A stretch of 64,000 nt of DNA from Pseudomonas parakoreensis (GCF_021602155.1 NZ_BQHY01000006.1:62001-126000), one strand, 5' to 3'. Positions 21,189 to 30,892 are shown, numbered from the stretch's first letter. Program-made: numbers and translations. Notes: generated from the sequence alone by a model not told the origin.

Positions 21189-22157
21189 ATGCAACCCCAA
21201 GCTTTCTACCGCGCGGTGGCGGACGATTTTAGCGCCGTCGACGGCATCATCAAGAAGCAGCTGACTTCCCGAGTGCCGCTGGTATCGAAAATCGGCGATT
21301 ACATCACCTCGGCCGGCGGCAAACGCCTGCGTCCTTTATTGGTGCTGCTGTGCGGCAAGGCCCTGGGTCGCGAAGGCGACGACCTGCGCCTGCTGGCCGC
21401 CACCATCGAATTCCTGCACACCGCGACCCTGCTGCATGACGACGTGGTCGACATGTCCGGCATGCGCCGTGGCCGCTCGACCGCCAACGCCATGTGGGGC
21501 AACGCTCCGAGCGTGCTGGTCGGCGATTTCCTGTACTCGCGCTCGTTCGAAATGATGGTCGAACTGGGCTCGATGCCGGTGATGAAGATCCTGTCCCAGG
21601 CCACGCGCATCATCGCCGAAGGCGAAGTGCTGCAACTGTCCAAGGTGCGCGACGCCAGCACCACCGAAGAAACCTACATGGAAGTCATCCGCGGCAAGAC
21701 CGCGATGCTCTTCGAAGCCTCGACCCACAGCGCTGCCGCACTGGCCGGTGCCACCGCCGAGCAGAGCGAAGCCCTGCGCACCTTCGGCGATCACCTCGGC
21801 GTGGCGTTCCAACTGGTCGACGACTTGCTGGACTACAAGGGCGACGCCGAGACCCTGGGCAAGAACGTCGGTGACGATCTGGCCGAGGGCAAACCAACCC
21901 TGCCGCTGATCTTTACCATGCGCGAAGGCACGCCAGAACAGGCTGCCCTGGTACGCCAGGCGATCCAGAAAGGCGGAATCGAAGACCTCGAAAGCATCCG
22001 CATCGCCGTGGAAGCCTCGGGTTCGCTGGAGTACACCGCGCAACTGGCCCGTGACTACGTGGCCCGTGCGATCAAGTGCCTCGACGCGCTGCCGGCCAGC
22101 GAATACCGCGATGCACTGGTAGAGCTGAGCGAGTTTGCGGTCGCCCGCACGCACTGA
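21189..22157 (+). CDS. ispB: IspB, polyprenyl (octa/nonaprenyl) diphosphate synthase
   Basis: Trans-prenyltransferase of 322 residues with both aspartate-rich motifs, DDVVD at 84-88 and DDLLD at 211-215, and GGKRLRP near 43-49. It makes the ubiquinone side chain; Pseudomonas has UQ-9, but the chain length cannot be read from sequence alone. The ATG at 21189 is chosen because it lies downstream of a consensus promoter; the open frame from 21141 would start upstream of the transcription start. Confidence 0.95.
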   Translation: MQPQAFYRAVADDFSAVDGIIKKQLTSRVPLVSKIGDYITSAGGKRLRPLLVLLCGKALGREGDDLRLLAATIEFLHTATLLHDDVVDMSGMRRGRSTANAMWGNAPSVLVGDFLYSRSFEMMVELGSMPVMKILSQATRIIAEGEVLQLSKVRDASTTEETYMEVIRGKTAMLFEASTHSAAALAGATAEQSEALRTFGDHLGVAFQLVDDLLDYKGDAETLGKNVGDDLAEGKPTLPLIFTMREGTPEQAALVRQAIQKGGIEDLESIRIAVEASGSLEYTAQLARDYVARAIKCLDALPASEYRDALVELSEFAVARTH

Positions 22158-22173
22158 ATTCGTCAGGCAGATC

Positions 22174-22240
22174 AAAAGATCGCAGCCTTCGGCAGCTCCT
22201 ACATCAATCACCTGTAGGCGCTGCCGAAGGCTGCGATCTT
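22174..22240. repeat. REP-type inverted pair (GATCGCAGCC family)
   Basis: AAAAGATCGCAGCCTTCGGC and its complement around a short loop, between ispB and the yjdM-like gene. The TTCGG variant of the arm also occurs at 41512. Confidence 0.9.
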
Positions 22241-22316
22241 CTGCTTTTGGCTCCATCAAAGGCTAAAACCTTATACAATGTGCGACTTTTAGCGATCCAC
22301 ATCCCAAGGAGCCTTA

Positions 22317-22658
22317 GTGAGCACGTTGCCACCCTGCCCGAAATGCAATTCCGAATACACCTACGAAGACGGTGCCCAGCTGATCTGCCCTGAGTGCGCC
22401 CACGAGTGGTCGGCCGACGGCGAAACCGAAGTGGCGTCCGATGATGCCGTGAAGAAAGATTCGGTCGGCAACGTCCTGCAGGACGGCGACACCATCACCG
22501 TGATCAAGGACCTGAAGGTCAAGGGCACCTCGCTGGTGGTCAAGGTCGGCACCAAGGTCAAGAACATCCGCCTGTGCGATGGCGACCACGACATCGACTG
22601 CAAGATCGACGGCATTGGCCCGATGAAACTCAAGTCCGAGTTCGTCAGAAAGGTCTGA
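22317..22658 (+). CDS. yjdM: YjdM/PhnA family zinc-ribbon protein
   Basis: Protein of 113 residues. An N-terminal zinc ribbon has CPKC at residues 7-10 and CPEC in the same knuckle pair; a C-terminal SH3-like PhnA domain ([25 protein letters not shown]) follows. The start is GTG, preceded by AAGGAG. Despite its old name the family is not required for phosphonate use, and its function is unclear. It stands alone between ispB and the PA4570-like gene. Confidence 0.9.
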   Translation: MSTLPPCPKCNSEYTYEDGAQLICPECAHEWSADGETEVASDDAVKKDSVGNVLQDGDTITVIKDLKVKGTSLVVKVGTKVKNIRLCDGDHDIDCKIDGIGPMKLKSEFVRKV

Positions 22659-22822
22659 TCCGCTTGTCATCCATCCCGCGCCCGCCGTGGGATGGAGCTC
22701 CGCCCTCTCCCGCTTTGCGCCCGCATACTCGCGTAATAGCCAGACGCCAGCCGGTTTGACCTTACGCAATCTTTACCCGGAAAAAATCGCATTCCGCCAA
22801 TAGGCACTTGCTATTTGACGAA

Positions 22823-22837
22823 TAAGAATTATTCTCA
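22823..22837 (+). promoter_or_regulatory. Fur box upstream of the PA4570-like gene
   Basis: TAAGAAT-T-ATTCTCA forms a 7-1-7 inverted repeat with one mismatch, the Fur recognition pattern. It overlaps a possible -10 (TATTCT, 22830-22835) with TTGCTA 16 bases upstream. It lies 28 bases before the start codon. Iron repression is the inference. Confidence 0.65.
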
Positions 22838-22864
22838 TTGAAACCTTTCAAGGAGATGAGACCC

Positions 22865-23122
22865 ATGACTTATTTGATCGATGCCTGGCTGGATCGCCCA
22901 CACCCGTACCTCAGGATCCTGCATCGGGAAACCGGCGAAGTCTGTGCGGTTCTGGAAGAAGAAGCCCTGCATGAGCTGCAGGATCAGGGCGACCTGGACG
23001 TCAGCAGCCTGAATTCCAGCGAGCCGCTGGTGCTCAAGGAGCTGGTGCGCAATCTGTTCCTGTTCTGCTATGCCCGGGCGTTGCGCCCGACCCATGAGCT
23101 GCATCACAAGATCGAAATATGA
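22865..23122 (+). CDS. small conserved protein, PA4570-like, probably iron-regulated
   Basis: Protein of 85 residues beginning MTYLIDAWLDRPHPYLRIL. It has no signal peptide, no membrane helix and no motif I recognise. It ends LRPTHELHHKIEI. A good AAGGAGATG site precedes the ATG at 22865; the alternative upstream ATG (22838) overlaps the Fur box and is less likely. The gene corresponds in position to P. aeruginosa PA4570, between ispB and fklB. The Fur box suggests expression in low iron, but the biochemical role is unknown. Confidence 0.8.
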   Translation: MTYLIDAWLDRPHPYLRILHRETGEVCAVLEEEALHELQDQGDLDVSSLNSSEPLVLKELVRNLFLFCYARALRPTHELHHKIEI

Positions 23123-23138
23123 GTAGCGCGGAAAAAAC

Positions 23139-23226
23139 TGTGGGAGCCAGCCTGCTGGCGAAAGCGGTGTGTCAGGCACGGATGATTGCCTGAAAGGACG
23201 CCTTCGCGAGCAAGCCCGCTCCCACA
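23139..23226. repeat. REP-type inverted pair (GTGGGAGC family)
   Basis: TGTGGGAGCCAGCCTGCTGGCG at the left and GCGAGCAAGCCCGCTCCCACA at the right, about 40 bases apart, between the PA4570-like gene and fklB. Confidence 0.88.
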
Positions 23227-23257
23227 TTATTGACCTGTCACCGGGACAGGCCAGGCA

Positions 23258-23875
23258 TTACAGAACGTCCAGCAGCTCGACGTCGAATACCAGAACGCTG
23301 TGCGGCGGGATGCTGCCAACGCCTTGAGCGCCGTAAGCCAGTTCGCTCGGCACGTACAGGCGCCATTTGCTGCCAGCGTTCATCAGTTGCAGGGCTTCGG
23401 TCCAGCCGGCGATCACGCCGCCCACCGGAAACTCTGCTGGCTGGCCACGATCGTAGGAGCTGTCGAACACGGTGCCGTCGATCAGCATGCCGTGGTAGTG
23501 AGTACGCACGGTGTCTTCACGGGATGGCTTGGCGCCTTCGCCCTGGGTCAGCACTTCGAATTGCAGACCGGAAGCCAGGGTGGTGATGCCGTCTTTCTTG
23601 GCGTTTTCAGCCAGGAACGCACGACCTTCGCCAGCAGCCGCTTCAGCTTTGGCGGCGGCTTCGGCTTGCATGATCTCGCGGATCACCTTGAAGCTGGCGG
23701 ACATGGCTTCCTGATCGACACGGCTTGGCTTGCCGGCGAATGCGTCGGTCAGACCGGCCAGGATGGCGTCCAGGCTGACACCCGGTGGCGGGTTGTCGCG
23801 CAGCTGGTCGCCCAGCTGACGGCCAATGCCGTAGCTGACGCGGGTTTCGTCGGTGGACAGATTTACTTCGGACAT
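23258..23875 (-). CDS. fklB: FklB-type FKBP peptidyl-prolyl isomerase
   Basis: Protein of 205 residues. An N-terminal helical FKBP_N dimerisation domain (about 1-95, with the alanine-rich helix QAEAAAKAEAAAGEGRAFL) precedes an FKBP catalytic domain (THYHGMLIDGTVFDSSYDRG ... GWTEALQLMNAGSKWRLYVPSELAYG). No signal peptide is visible with the ATG at 23875, so cytoplasmic location is expected. The order ispB, PA4570-like, fklB matches P. aeruginosa. Confidence 0.94.
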   Translation of the reverse strand: MSEVNLSTDETRVSYGIGRQLGDQLRDNPPPGVSLDAILAGLTDAFAGKPSRVDQEAMSASFKVIREIMQAEAAAKAEAAAGEGRAFLAENAKKDGITTLASGLQFEVLTQGEGAKPSREDTVRTHYHGMLIDGTVFDSSYDRGQPAEFPVGGVIAGWTEALQLMNAGSKWRLYVPSELAYGAQGVGSIPPHSVLVFDVELLDVL

Positions 23876-23997
23876 GACACTGCTCCGCTGTGCGGACGGC
23901 CGCAAGACTTGCCGTGCGTGCACAGCGCGTCCCGGCGCGCCCGGAACCTAAAAGGGCGAGCAGACTAGCACAGATGCCCAGCGATGGCGCGCAACGC

Positions 23998-24303
23998 CTA
24001 CAGGGCCGAGCGCCACGCCAGCGGCACTTTCAGGCTTTCATCGACGCTGCCGCCCAGGCCGCACATTTCGTCGTGCACCGAGGTATGTACGAGGTTGAAC
24101 GGCAGCACCGGAAAGTTATGCAGCAAATCCCGCGCGTGCTCCACCGAACGCAGCTGCAGCATCTCGCCCTTGAGATCACTCAACGGATACGCGGCGCCAT
24201 GCATCCGCGCTTCGAGCAGATAAATCCCGCCCTCCATGGAGATCAGGTTCAGCTCATCGACCTTTCTGGCGATGGCAAACGCATTCAACTCTTGCAGGTT
24301 CAT
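23998..24303 (-). CDS. conserved hypothetical protein (DUF6482-like)
   Basis: Protein of 101 residues beginning MNLQELNAFAIARKVDELNLISMEGGIYLLEARM. It resembles the small Pseudomonas family annotated DUF6482; this is from memory of its N-terminal pattern. No signal peptide or membrane segment is seen. It lies between fklB and the UPF0114 gene on the same strand, as PA4573 does. Function unknown. Confidence 0.75.
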   Translation of the reverse strand: MNLQELNAFAIARKVDELNLISMEGGIYLLEARMHGAAYPLSDLKGEMLQLRSVEHARDLLHNFPVLPFNLVHTSVHDEMCGLGGSVDESLKVPLAWRSAL

Positions 24304-24438
24304 GAAAGCACCTCGTGCGATGGCGAGCCAGGACCTTTACAGGGATATGCCCGCGCGCACCAAAGCACAAGCCACAAACGACACCGCCCGTCTGTTTCGC
24401 AACAGACGGGCGATGCATTTGCAGCGAGCAATCAATGA

Positions 24439-24927
24439 TCAGTGCTTGGTGAGCTTGTCCAGATAGCCCATCGCAAACGCCGAGATCACGAAGGTCATGT
24501 GGATGATCACGTACCACATCAGGTGCTCGGGATCGACGTTCTTGGCGTCCATGAAGATCCGCAGCAGGTGGATCGAGGAAATCGCCACGATCGACGCCGC
24601 CACTTTCATCTTCAGCGACGAGGAGTCCATGGTGCCCAGCCAACTGAGCTTCTCTTTGCCTTCATCGATGTTCAGCTCGGACACAAAGTTCTCGTAGCCG
24701 GAAATCATCACCATCACCAGCAAGCCGCCCACCAGCGCCATGTCGATCAGCGACAGCAGCACCAGGATCAGATCCGATTCGGCCATGGAGAACACGTTGG
24801 GAATGACATGAAACACTTCCTGGAAGAATTTCAATGCCAGCGCCAGCAGCCCGAGGGACAGCCCGATATAGATCGGCGCCAGCAGCCAGCGCGTGGCGTA
24901 CATTGCATTTTCGATAAAGCGTTCCAT
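24439..24927 (-). CDS. UPF0114 (YqhA) family inner-membrane protein
   Basis: Protein of 162 residues with four hydrophobic segments (about 13-34, 50-75, 105-125, 135-155) and the family pattern [29 protein letters not shown] and [31 protein letters not shown]. The family is conserved but has no assigned function. It probably belongs to a transcription unit with the downstream 101-residue gene. Confidence 0.9.
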   Translation of the reverse strand: MERFIENAMYATRWLLAPIYIGLSLGLLALALKFFQEVFHVIPNVFSMAESDLILVLLSLIDMALVGGLLVMVMISGYENFVSELNIDEGKEKLSWLGTMDSSSLKMKVAASIVAISSIHLLRIFMDAKNVDPEHLMWYVIIHMTFVISAFAMGYLDKLTKH

Positions 24928-25101
24928 TGACTCTCACACAATAAGGATTGAAATCGGCGGCGAGTATACCAGCCGACCGTGACAGCCAGAAACGGCCCGG
25001 CCCGCCCCTCCAATCAGCGCAACCTGCGTGTGTGTATGATTTTTTTTCTGCTACTGTCCAAACCATTGACCGCCTAGCGAAAGTGGACAGGACGACTGGA
25101 A

Positions 25102-26934
25102 ATGCATGTGCGATTGCCGTTGAAAACTGCCGGGATTTGCCTCGCTCTGCTGCTGGGCGGCTGCTCTCCCGGCGAAGAGAAAAAACCCTCGGCCAGCCTC
25201 GACGCGAAGACGGCAACCTTCGAACATTCACTGGACGCCATCACCGATCCGAAGCTCAAGGATGCCGTGACCGAACTCGGCGGTTCGCTGCTGTTGCTCG
25301 AACGCGCGCAACTCAAGCTCGACAGCACACCCCTGAAAACCGTCTACGGCGAAGACACCCTCGGCATCCTCAAGCACTACCCTTCACCGCAGGCGCTGGT
25401 CGATACATTCATCAACGGACTGTTTGTGCTGCACAAGGACGCCAGCTCCGACTACCTCACCGACCTGCAACCGGTGTTCCCGTTCAACCTGAACATTCCC
25501 GGTGGTTTTCTGTTTCCGCATGGCGTGGAATGGCAGTCGGTGACCCTGAGCAACAAGCGCGTGATCACCTATCAGCCGGAATGGTCGGAAACCGATCCCG
25601 GGATTCAGTTGAGCCCGTCCAGCTCCAACATCAACAACCCCGATGATCTGACGGTGACCTACCCGTTCATCGAAGGCCTGAACGTCGACAAGAAGACTCA
25701 GCCGCAGCCAGTGAGCCTGCAGGGCAACGTCGAAGTCATCACCCCGCGCCGCCTGTTCAGCTTCAACCTGAGCCAGAAGGACGTCGGCCAGACCCGCACC
25801 GATGACAACCTCAGCGTCACCCTGCTGAAGCTTGCAAAAAACTACGCTGAAGTCGAATTCAGCAACAGCCTGCCATTGGCCCCAGAGGTCGAAGGTGTGC
25901 AGCTCAATCCGTTGATCGTTCAGGCCCGCGACACCAACGGGCAATACCTGGTGCGCGCCGGCTCTATCAATGAGAGCCCGGCACAGGTGGCTTTCTACGA
26001 GAAACAACTGGCACATCTGCAACAGCAGAAAACCTGGAGCGAGGCGCTGGAAAAACAGCTTGAGGAGGAACAGCAGGCCTTCGAGCAGCAACATCCGCGC
26101 CGCTATAACAAGGTCTACTTCAATGGCCCCATCGACACCCTCGAAGTCAGCGTGCTGGATTTCTCATCGGCGACCGTGACCCGCAAGGCGCTGGATCTGC
26201 CGGTGCGCACCTTCAGCCAGCACACCACGGACAAAACCATCCAGCCGCTGGACCCGAACGTAGTGGTCTATGACGACCTGGCGCCGAACTGGCTCAAGGG
26301 CGCGAGCCTGACCGAGGAAGCGTTGAAGGCCGGCATCCGCATCCATCAGTCCGTGGAGGAGCCGAGCGCCGCACGCATCGAGTTCTCCCACCGGCGTACC
26401 TTCAACGATGAATTGCTCGGCGATGATTTCAGCCCGGGAGAAAGCCCGGTGACGTTCTTCACCGAGAAACGCAGCGGCAAACTCGACGAGCCGATCGAAC
26501 TGCCAGCCGAGGCCTATCAGGTCGATCCGCTGCAAGCGACCATCACTTACGATTTGAACCTGTTCCCGGAAACTCCGGCAATTGCTGTGGGTTCGATGCC
26601 GCTGTTTCTGGCGAGCGTCGACAAGAAAACCTACGACACCAAGGCCCTGCCCAAAGGCCTGGAGATCAAGAACAATACACTGGTGGTGGACCTGAAACGG
26701 TTCCCGGCCAACGCCTGGCGTTTCTTCGTCAAGGACGACAGCGGCAACTACCTGAAACAGATTCTCTCGGTCAGCCACGACGCGAGTGCGCAAGGCCCGG
26801 CGCTGTTCGGCGTGCATTACTTCTATGGCCGTCCAACGCAGGTGGAGACCTATCAACGAACTGAACTCAATACCGTGCAATACGGGTTTGAGGTCAAGCT
26901 CGACAAGGCGCCGTTGCCCGACACGGCGCGGTGA
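25102..26934 (+). CDS. large hypothetical lipoprotein
   Basis: Protein of 610 residues with a lipoprotein signal peptide: lipobox LLGG-C at C21. A low-complexity charged stretch follows the Cys. The body contains NLNIPGGFLFPHGVEWQ and long beta-rich stretches, and a glutamine/glutamate-rich probable coiled coil at about 293-332. I recognise no catalytic motif. The residue after the lipid Cys is Ser, so outer-membrane sorting is likely. A 7-base inverted repeat (CTGTCCA 25054-25060 / TGGACAG 25084-25090) lies just before the start. Function not recognised. Confidence 0.8.
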   Translation: MHVRLPLKTAGICLALLLGGCSPGEEKKPSASLDAKTATFEHSLDAITDPKLKDAVTELGGSLLLLERAQLKLDSTPLKTVYGEDTLGILKHYPSPQALVDTFINGLFVLHKDASSDYLTDLQPVFPFNLNIPGGFLFPHGVEWQSVTLSNKRVITYQPEWSETDPGIQLSPSSSNINNPDDLTVTYPFIEGLNVDKKTQPQPVSLQGNVEVITPRRLFSFNLSQKDVGQTRTDDNLSVTLLKLAKNYAEVEFSNSLPLAPEVEGVQLNPLIVQARDTNGQYLVRAGSINESPAQVAFYEKQLAHLQQQKTWSEALEKQLEEEQQAFEQQHPRRYNKVYFNGPIDTLEVSVLDFSSATVTRKALDLPVRTFSQHTTDKTIQPLDPNVVVYDDLAPNWLKGASLTEEALKAGIRIHQSVEEPSAARIEFSHRRTFNDELLGDDFSPGESPVTFFTEKRSGKLDEPIELPAEAYQVDPLQATITYDLNLFPETPAIAVGSMPLFLASVDKKTYDTKALPKGLEIKNNTLVVDLKRFPANAWRFFVKDDSGNYLKQILSVSHDASAQGPALFGVHYFYGRPTQVETYQRTELNTVQYGFEVKLDKAPLPDTAR

Positions 26935-26940
26935 TTGCGC

Positions 26941-27270
26941 CTAATGGTCGAACACGCCGACCGGACGTCCACGGCCACCGTTGATCTGGCGCAGCTGTGC
27001 CTGCAGGTGCAGGCTCCAGATCTGCGGATCGTTGGCCAGTTCGTAGCCGTGCATCGTCAGGCTTTCCACAATGGTGTCGAGAATCGACTCGGCGGCGACC
27101 GGCCCGTGAAACGGGCCCTGGGCCTTGATGGCGGAGGGTTGTTCGCCGGCCATGCCGGCAGCGAAGAGCAAGGTCCACATGCCGTTATCGCCGGCCAGGG
27201 GTTTAATGGCGCATTCGATACGGGTCACAAGACCCAGGCATTGACGGGTGAGGCAGAGGTTGCGCGACAT
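26941..27270 (-). CDS. conserved small hypothetical protein (PA4575-like)
   Basis: Protein of 109 residues beginning MSRNLCLTRQCLGLVTRIECAIKPLAGDNGMWTLLFAAGMAGEQPS and ending GGRGRPVGVFDH. No signal peptide or known domain is apparent. It is convergent with the lipoprotein gene, with seven bases between the stop codons. The position corresponds to PA4575 by synteny, which is the main support for its being real. Confidence 0.65.
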   Translation of the reverse strand: MSRNLCLTRQCLGLVTRIECAIKPLAGDNGMWTLLFAAGMAGEQPSAIKAQGPFHGPVAAESILDTIVESLTMHGYELANDPQIWSLHLQAQLRQINGGRGRPVGVFDH

Positions 27271-27594
27271 GGCGGCGACCCTCGGTAAAACCTGTATTCA
27301 GCCTTCACGCGAAGGCTGTTTCGATCCAGTGATACTGTCGATGTCCTTGAGCTGAGAATAGAAGAAAAGTCCGCCGCGCAAGCCGGATAGAACCAGAAGG
27401 CGCCGAATGGTCATTGTGTGAATTCTGACGCCAGAGTAGTGGCACTTTTCCCGAAGATCAGCGCAAAAATCAATCTGGAAAAACACTGTGGGAGCGAGCC
27501 CGCTCGCGAATGCGGACTGTCAGGCAACTTATTCGTCGTCTGATACAGCGCTTTCGCGAGCAGGCTCGCTCCCACAGATTTACTGCATGAAGGC
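27271..27594. other. intergenic region with REP pair
   Basis: Holds a REP pair at 27487-27577 and no convincing gene. A 62-codon frame on the minus strand (27298-27486) has no protein-like character. Confidence 0.6.
27487..27577. repeat. REP-type inverted pair (GTGGGAGC family)
   Basis: TGTGGGAGCGAGCCCGCTCG and TCGCGAGCAGGCTCGCTCCC in inverse orientation, 18 bases beyond the 3' end of the Lon-like gene. Confidence 0.9.
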
Positions 27595-30033
27595 TCAGGC
27601 GGGTTTGGCCTCTGCCAACGCCTCTTGCGCCAACTCCTTCTCCGCGTCCTTCAGATCCTCTTCGCTGATCATCTCGGCAATCACCCGCAGACGTTCAACC
27701 ACGCGTGCGTTGACGCTGCCCTCAGGAAATTCGCCTTCGGCATTCGGCTCACCGGCCGGCTCGCCGACCAACAGGCTCAAAGCCTCGTCAGCCTGACGCA
27801 CCGCGTACACATGGAACTGCCCGGCGCGCACGGCCGCCAGCACCTTCTCGTCGAGCATCAGCGTGGCGACGTTGGCCTGCGGAATGATCGCGCCCTGCTC
27901 GCCGGTCAGCCCACGCGCTTCACAGAGACGGAAGAAGCCTTCGATCTTCTCGTTGACGCCACCGACCGCCTGCACTTCGCCGAACTGGTTGATCGAGCCG
28001 GTGATCGCGAAGCACTGCTTGAGCGGGGTTTTCGACAACGCCGAAATCAACGTGCAAGCCTCGCCCAGCGACGCACTGTCGCCATCGACGTAACCGTAGG
28101 ATTGCTCGAGCGCAATGCTCGCGGAAATCGCCAGCGGGAATTCCTGGGCGTAACGGCTGCCCAGATACCCGGTGAGGATCATCACGCCCTTGGAGTGGAT
28201 CGGCTGACCGAGATTAACCTCGCGCTCGATGTCGACGATGCCGCTGCCGCCCGGGTACACCGTGGCGGAAATCCGCGCCGGTACACCGAACGCCGAATCG
28301 CCGACTTCCAGCACGGTCAGCCCGTTGCACTTGCCGACCGCGGCGCCGTCGGTGTCGATCAGGATGATCCCGGCGAGCATGTCGTCGAGAATCCGCGCCG
28401 ATACGCGGCCAGTGCGAGTGGCTTTGGCTTTCAGGGCTCGTTCGATGTGCCCGGCGTCGGTCATATCATCACCAGCCAGATGGCGAATGAAATCCGCCTC
28501 GCTGACCAGTTGGAACAGGTCGCCGATACGCGCTGACAAACGCCCCTGATGCTCGGCCAGGCGTGCGCTGTAGGTCGCCAGACGCGCCACCGCATCGGCG
28601 GTCAGCGGCGCCATGCCTTCTTCCGAAGTGCGGGTTTTCAGCAACTGGGCGAACTGCTCCAGGCTTTCGTCGACCATCGGGATGTCTTCGTCGAAGTCGA
28701 CCAGCACGCGGAACATCTCCTGGAAGTCCGGATCCAGGTCCTGCAGCGTGTAATACAACTGCCGCGCACCGATGATCACCACTTTGACCTGCAACGGAAT
28801 GTGCTGCGGATTCAGGGTCACAGTGGCGAAACGGCCCATCTCGCCCAGCGGCGATTCCATCTTCAATTTGCGCGATTGCAGGGCGCGCTTGAGTGCGTCC
28901 CACACGAACGGCTCACTGAGCATTTTTTCCGCTTCAAGAATCAGGAAGCCGCCATTGGCGCGATGCAATGCGCCCGGGCGCAACTGGCGATAAGTGGTGT
29001 AAAGCGCCCCTTGATCGGTGGTGTATTCAATGCGGCCGAACAGGTTTTCGTAGGTCGGATGCGGCTCGAACACCACCGGCGCACCGCCACTGTGCGGATG
29101 ACCGACCACCAGGCTCGGCGCGTATTGCTCTTCCAGCAGCTTGCGCGCCACGGCGTCGGTCTTGCTGTCGTCGACCAGTTGCTCGACCACGGTTTTCAGC
29201 AGATACACCTGCATCGCTTGCAGGTAACCGCAGACCGCGGCGTTCTCCGCATACTTTTCCGACAGCGGCGACAGCAACGGCTGCAAGGCCAGGGTGATGG
29301 TTTCTTCGTTGAGCTGACGCAGCTGATTGTTCGACTCGCGCTTCCACTGCGGCAGGCTCGCGAGCTCTTCATTCAGCCGTTCTTCGAGACCGGAAATATC
29401 CTCGTGGAAACGCTCGCGCTCGGCTTCCGGCAATTGCGAAAACTCGGCTTCATCCAGCGCCTTGCCTTCGAGCATCGGGGTGAAAGCGATGTTGCTGCTG
29501 TCGCGGTACAGGGCGACGTCTTTTTCCAGGGCCAGACGTTCGATGACGTCCAGCGCCTTGTCGTAGCGCTGGTTGAAGGCGCGGTCGATGGCGCTTTTCT
29601 TTTGCTGGTAGGACGGGTGTTCGAACACCGCCGGGAACGTCGCCAGCAGGTTGTCGATCAAGCCGTTGATGTCGCCGATGAATGCGCTCGCCGTGCCCGA
29701 TGGCAGCTCCAGCGCGCGGGGTTCGCGCGGCTCATCGAAGTTGTTGACGTAGACCCAGTCCGCCGGGGTCTGCAGGCGCTTGCCTTCGGCCTTCAGGTAG
29801 CGTTTGACGAACGAGAAGCGACCGGTGCCCGGTTCGCCCATGACAAAGACGTTGTAACCGGGGCGGGGCATGGCCACACCGAACTGCAAGGCTTCGACCG
29901 CACGTTCCTGGCCAAGCACACCGCGAAAGGGCTCCAGATCATTGGTGGTAGTGAAGCTGAACTGTTCAGCGGAAAACGGACGGGTCAGCGCTTCGGGCGC
30001 TAGACGCAAGCTGGCAGCAACAGGATCAGGCAT
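27595..30033 (-). CDS. Lon-like (YcbZ-type) ATP-dependent protease
   Basis: Protein of 812 residues. An N-terminal AAA+-like region has GEPGTGRFS in the Walker A position, where the usual Lys is Arg. A long helical insert follows, and the C-terminal Lon S16 protease domain has catalytic Ser653 (in DGDSAS) and Lys696 (in GGVNEKIEGF), 43 residues apart as in Lon. It corresponds to PA4576 and to the E. coli YcbZ group, whose substrates are poorly known. Cytoplasmic. Monocistronic, between a REP pair and the DUF3015 gene. Confidence 0.9.
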   Translation of the reverse strand: MPDPVAASLRLAPEALTRPFSAEQFSFTTTNDLEPFRGVLGQERAVEALQFGVAMPRPGYNVFVMGEPGTGRFSFVKRYLKAEGKRLQTPADWVYVNNFDEPREPRALELPSGTASAFIGDINGLIDNLLATFPAVFEHPSYQQKKSAIDRAFNQRYDKALDVIERLALEKDVALYRDSSNIAFTPMLEGKALDEAEFSQLPEAERERFHEDISGLEERLNEELASLPQWKRESNNQLRQLNEETITLALQPLLSPLSEKYAENAAVCGYLQAMQVYLLKTVVEQLVDDSKTDAVARKLLEEQYAPSLVVGHPHSGGAPVVFEPHPTYENLFGRIEYTTDQGALYTTYRQLRPGALHRANGGFLILEAEKMLSEPFVWDALKRALQSRKLKMESPLGEMGRFATVTLNPQHIPLQVKVVIIGARQLYYTLQDLDPDFQEMFRVLVDFDEDIPMVDESLEQFAQLLKTRTSEEGMAPLTADAVARLATYSARLAEHQGRLSARIGDLFQLVSEADFIRHLAGDDMTDAGHIERALKAKATRTGRVSARILDDMLAGIILIDTDGAAVGKCNGLTVLEVGDSAFGVPARISATVYPGGSGIVDIEREVNLGQPIHSKGVMILTGYLGSRYAQEFPLAISASIALEQSYGYVDGDSASLGEACTLISALSKTPLKQCFAITGSINQFGEVQAVGGVNEKIEGFFRLCEARGLTGEQGAIIPQANVATLMLDEKVLAAVRAGQFHVYAVRQADEALSLLVGEPAGEPNAEGEFPEGSVNARVVERLRVIAEMISEEDLKDAEKELAQEALAEAKPA

Positions 30034-30310
30034 CGGGCTTCCTTAACAATCAGGCGGGGCAGATAGCGGCATTCTGGCGCTGCGCGTGCCCCACTGGCAA
30101 GGCGCGCCATGCGACAAAGCATAGACAACCGGGTGACCCTGCCCCGCCCCCCGGCAAATCGGGGTTATCGCCAAATCTTTTGTAAAAACTCACGGAACCC
30201 CAGGAACGTGCCTAAACTCCAAACTGCGCGGCTGGAACGAATACTGGCCCACTGGCACCGTCAGGTGTCAGAACCCTGTCCATTGGTATGCACACAAAGA
30301 GAACAAAGCT

Positions 30311-30799
30311 ATGAAACGGATTCTTCTCGGTACTCTCTTCACCGCTGTTTCCATCAACGCCATGGCTCAGGCGCCAGGCGGTCCGGATTGCGGTTGGGGC
30401 AACATGCTGTTCGAAGGTCAGCGTGGCACCCCGGCCCACTTCCTGGCATCCACCACCAACGGCACCTCCGGTAACGCTACGTTCGGTATGACTTCCGGCA
30501 CCAACGGTTGCTCGACCAACGCGTCGCTGACCTACGGCGGTAAATCCTGGTTCGCCATGAATGGCATGATGAACGAGCTGTCCGAAGACATGGCTAAAGG
30601 CAACGGCGAAGCGCTGACGACTTACGCTGTGGTACTGGGCGTGGCGCCGGAAGACCGTGCGCATTTCGCCGCTGTCACTCACGAGCACTTCCAGCAGATC
30701 TTCAGCAAGGCTGACGTGACCGCCGAAGACGTGCATACCAACACCCTGGCTGTACTGAAATCAGACCCACGTCTGGCCAAGTACGCCACTCAGGCTTAA
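30311..30799 (+). CDS. DUF3015 family secreted protein
   Basis: Protein of 162 residues with a signal peptide (MKRILLGTLFTAVSINAMA/QAPG). The mature part begins GGPDCGWGNMLFEGQRGTPAHFLASTTNGTSGN, the DUF3015 signature, with two Cys (CGWG and NGCST) likely to pair in the periplasm. The family is periplasmic and uncharacterised. An intrinsic terminator follows immediately. Confidence 0.9.
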   Translation: MKRILLGTLFTAVSINAMAQAPGGPDCGWGNMLFEGQRGTPAHFLASTTNGTSGNATFGMTSGTNGCSTNASLTYGGKSWFAMNGMMNELSEDMAKGNGEALTTYAVVLGVAPEDRAHFAAVTHEHFQQIFSKADVTAEDVHTNTLAVLKSDPRLAKYATQA

Positions 30800-30810
30800 G
30801 CTCGACCCCA

Positions 30811-30842
30811 CCCGCTTCTTTCGGGAAGCGGGTTTTGTTTTT
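30811..30842 (+). terminator. terminator of the DUF3015 gene
   Basis: CCCGCTTC / GAAGCGGG stem with a six-base loop and a T-rich tail. Confidence 0.9.
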
Positions 30843-30892
30843 TATGGCCCACCCTTCTTTGCGCGATGCAGATCAGTTGTGACATGCGCTGA

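Noticed and set aside
27298-27486. 62-codon frame between the PA4575-like gene and the Lon-like gene
   Set aside because: No ribosome-binding site, no hydrophobic or conserved pattern, and it abuts a REP element.
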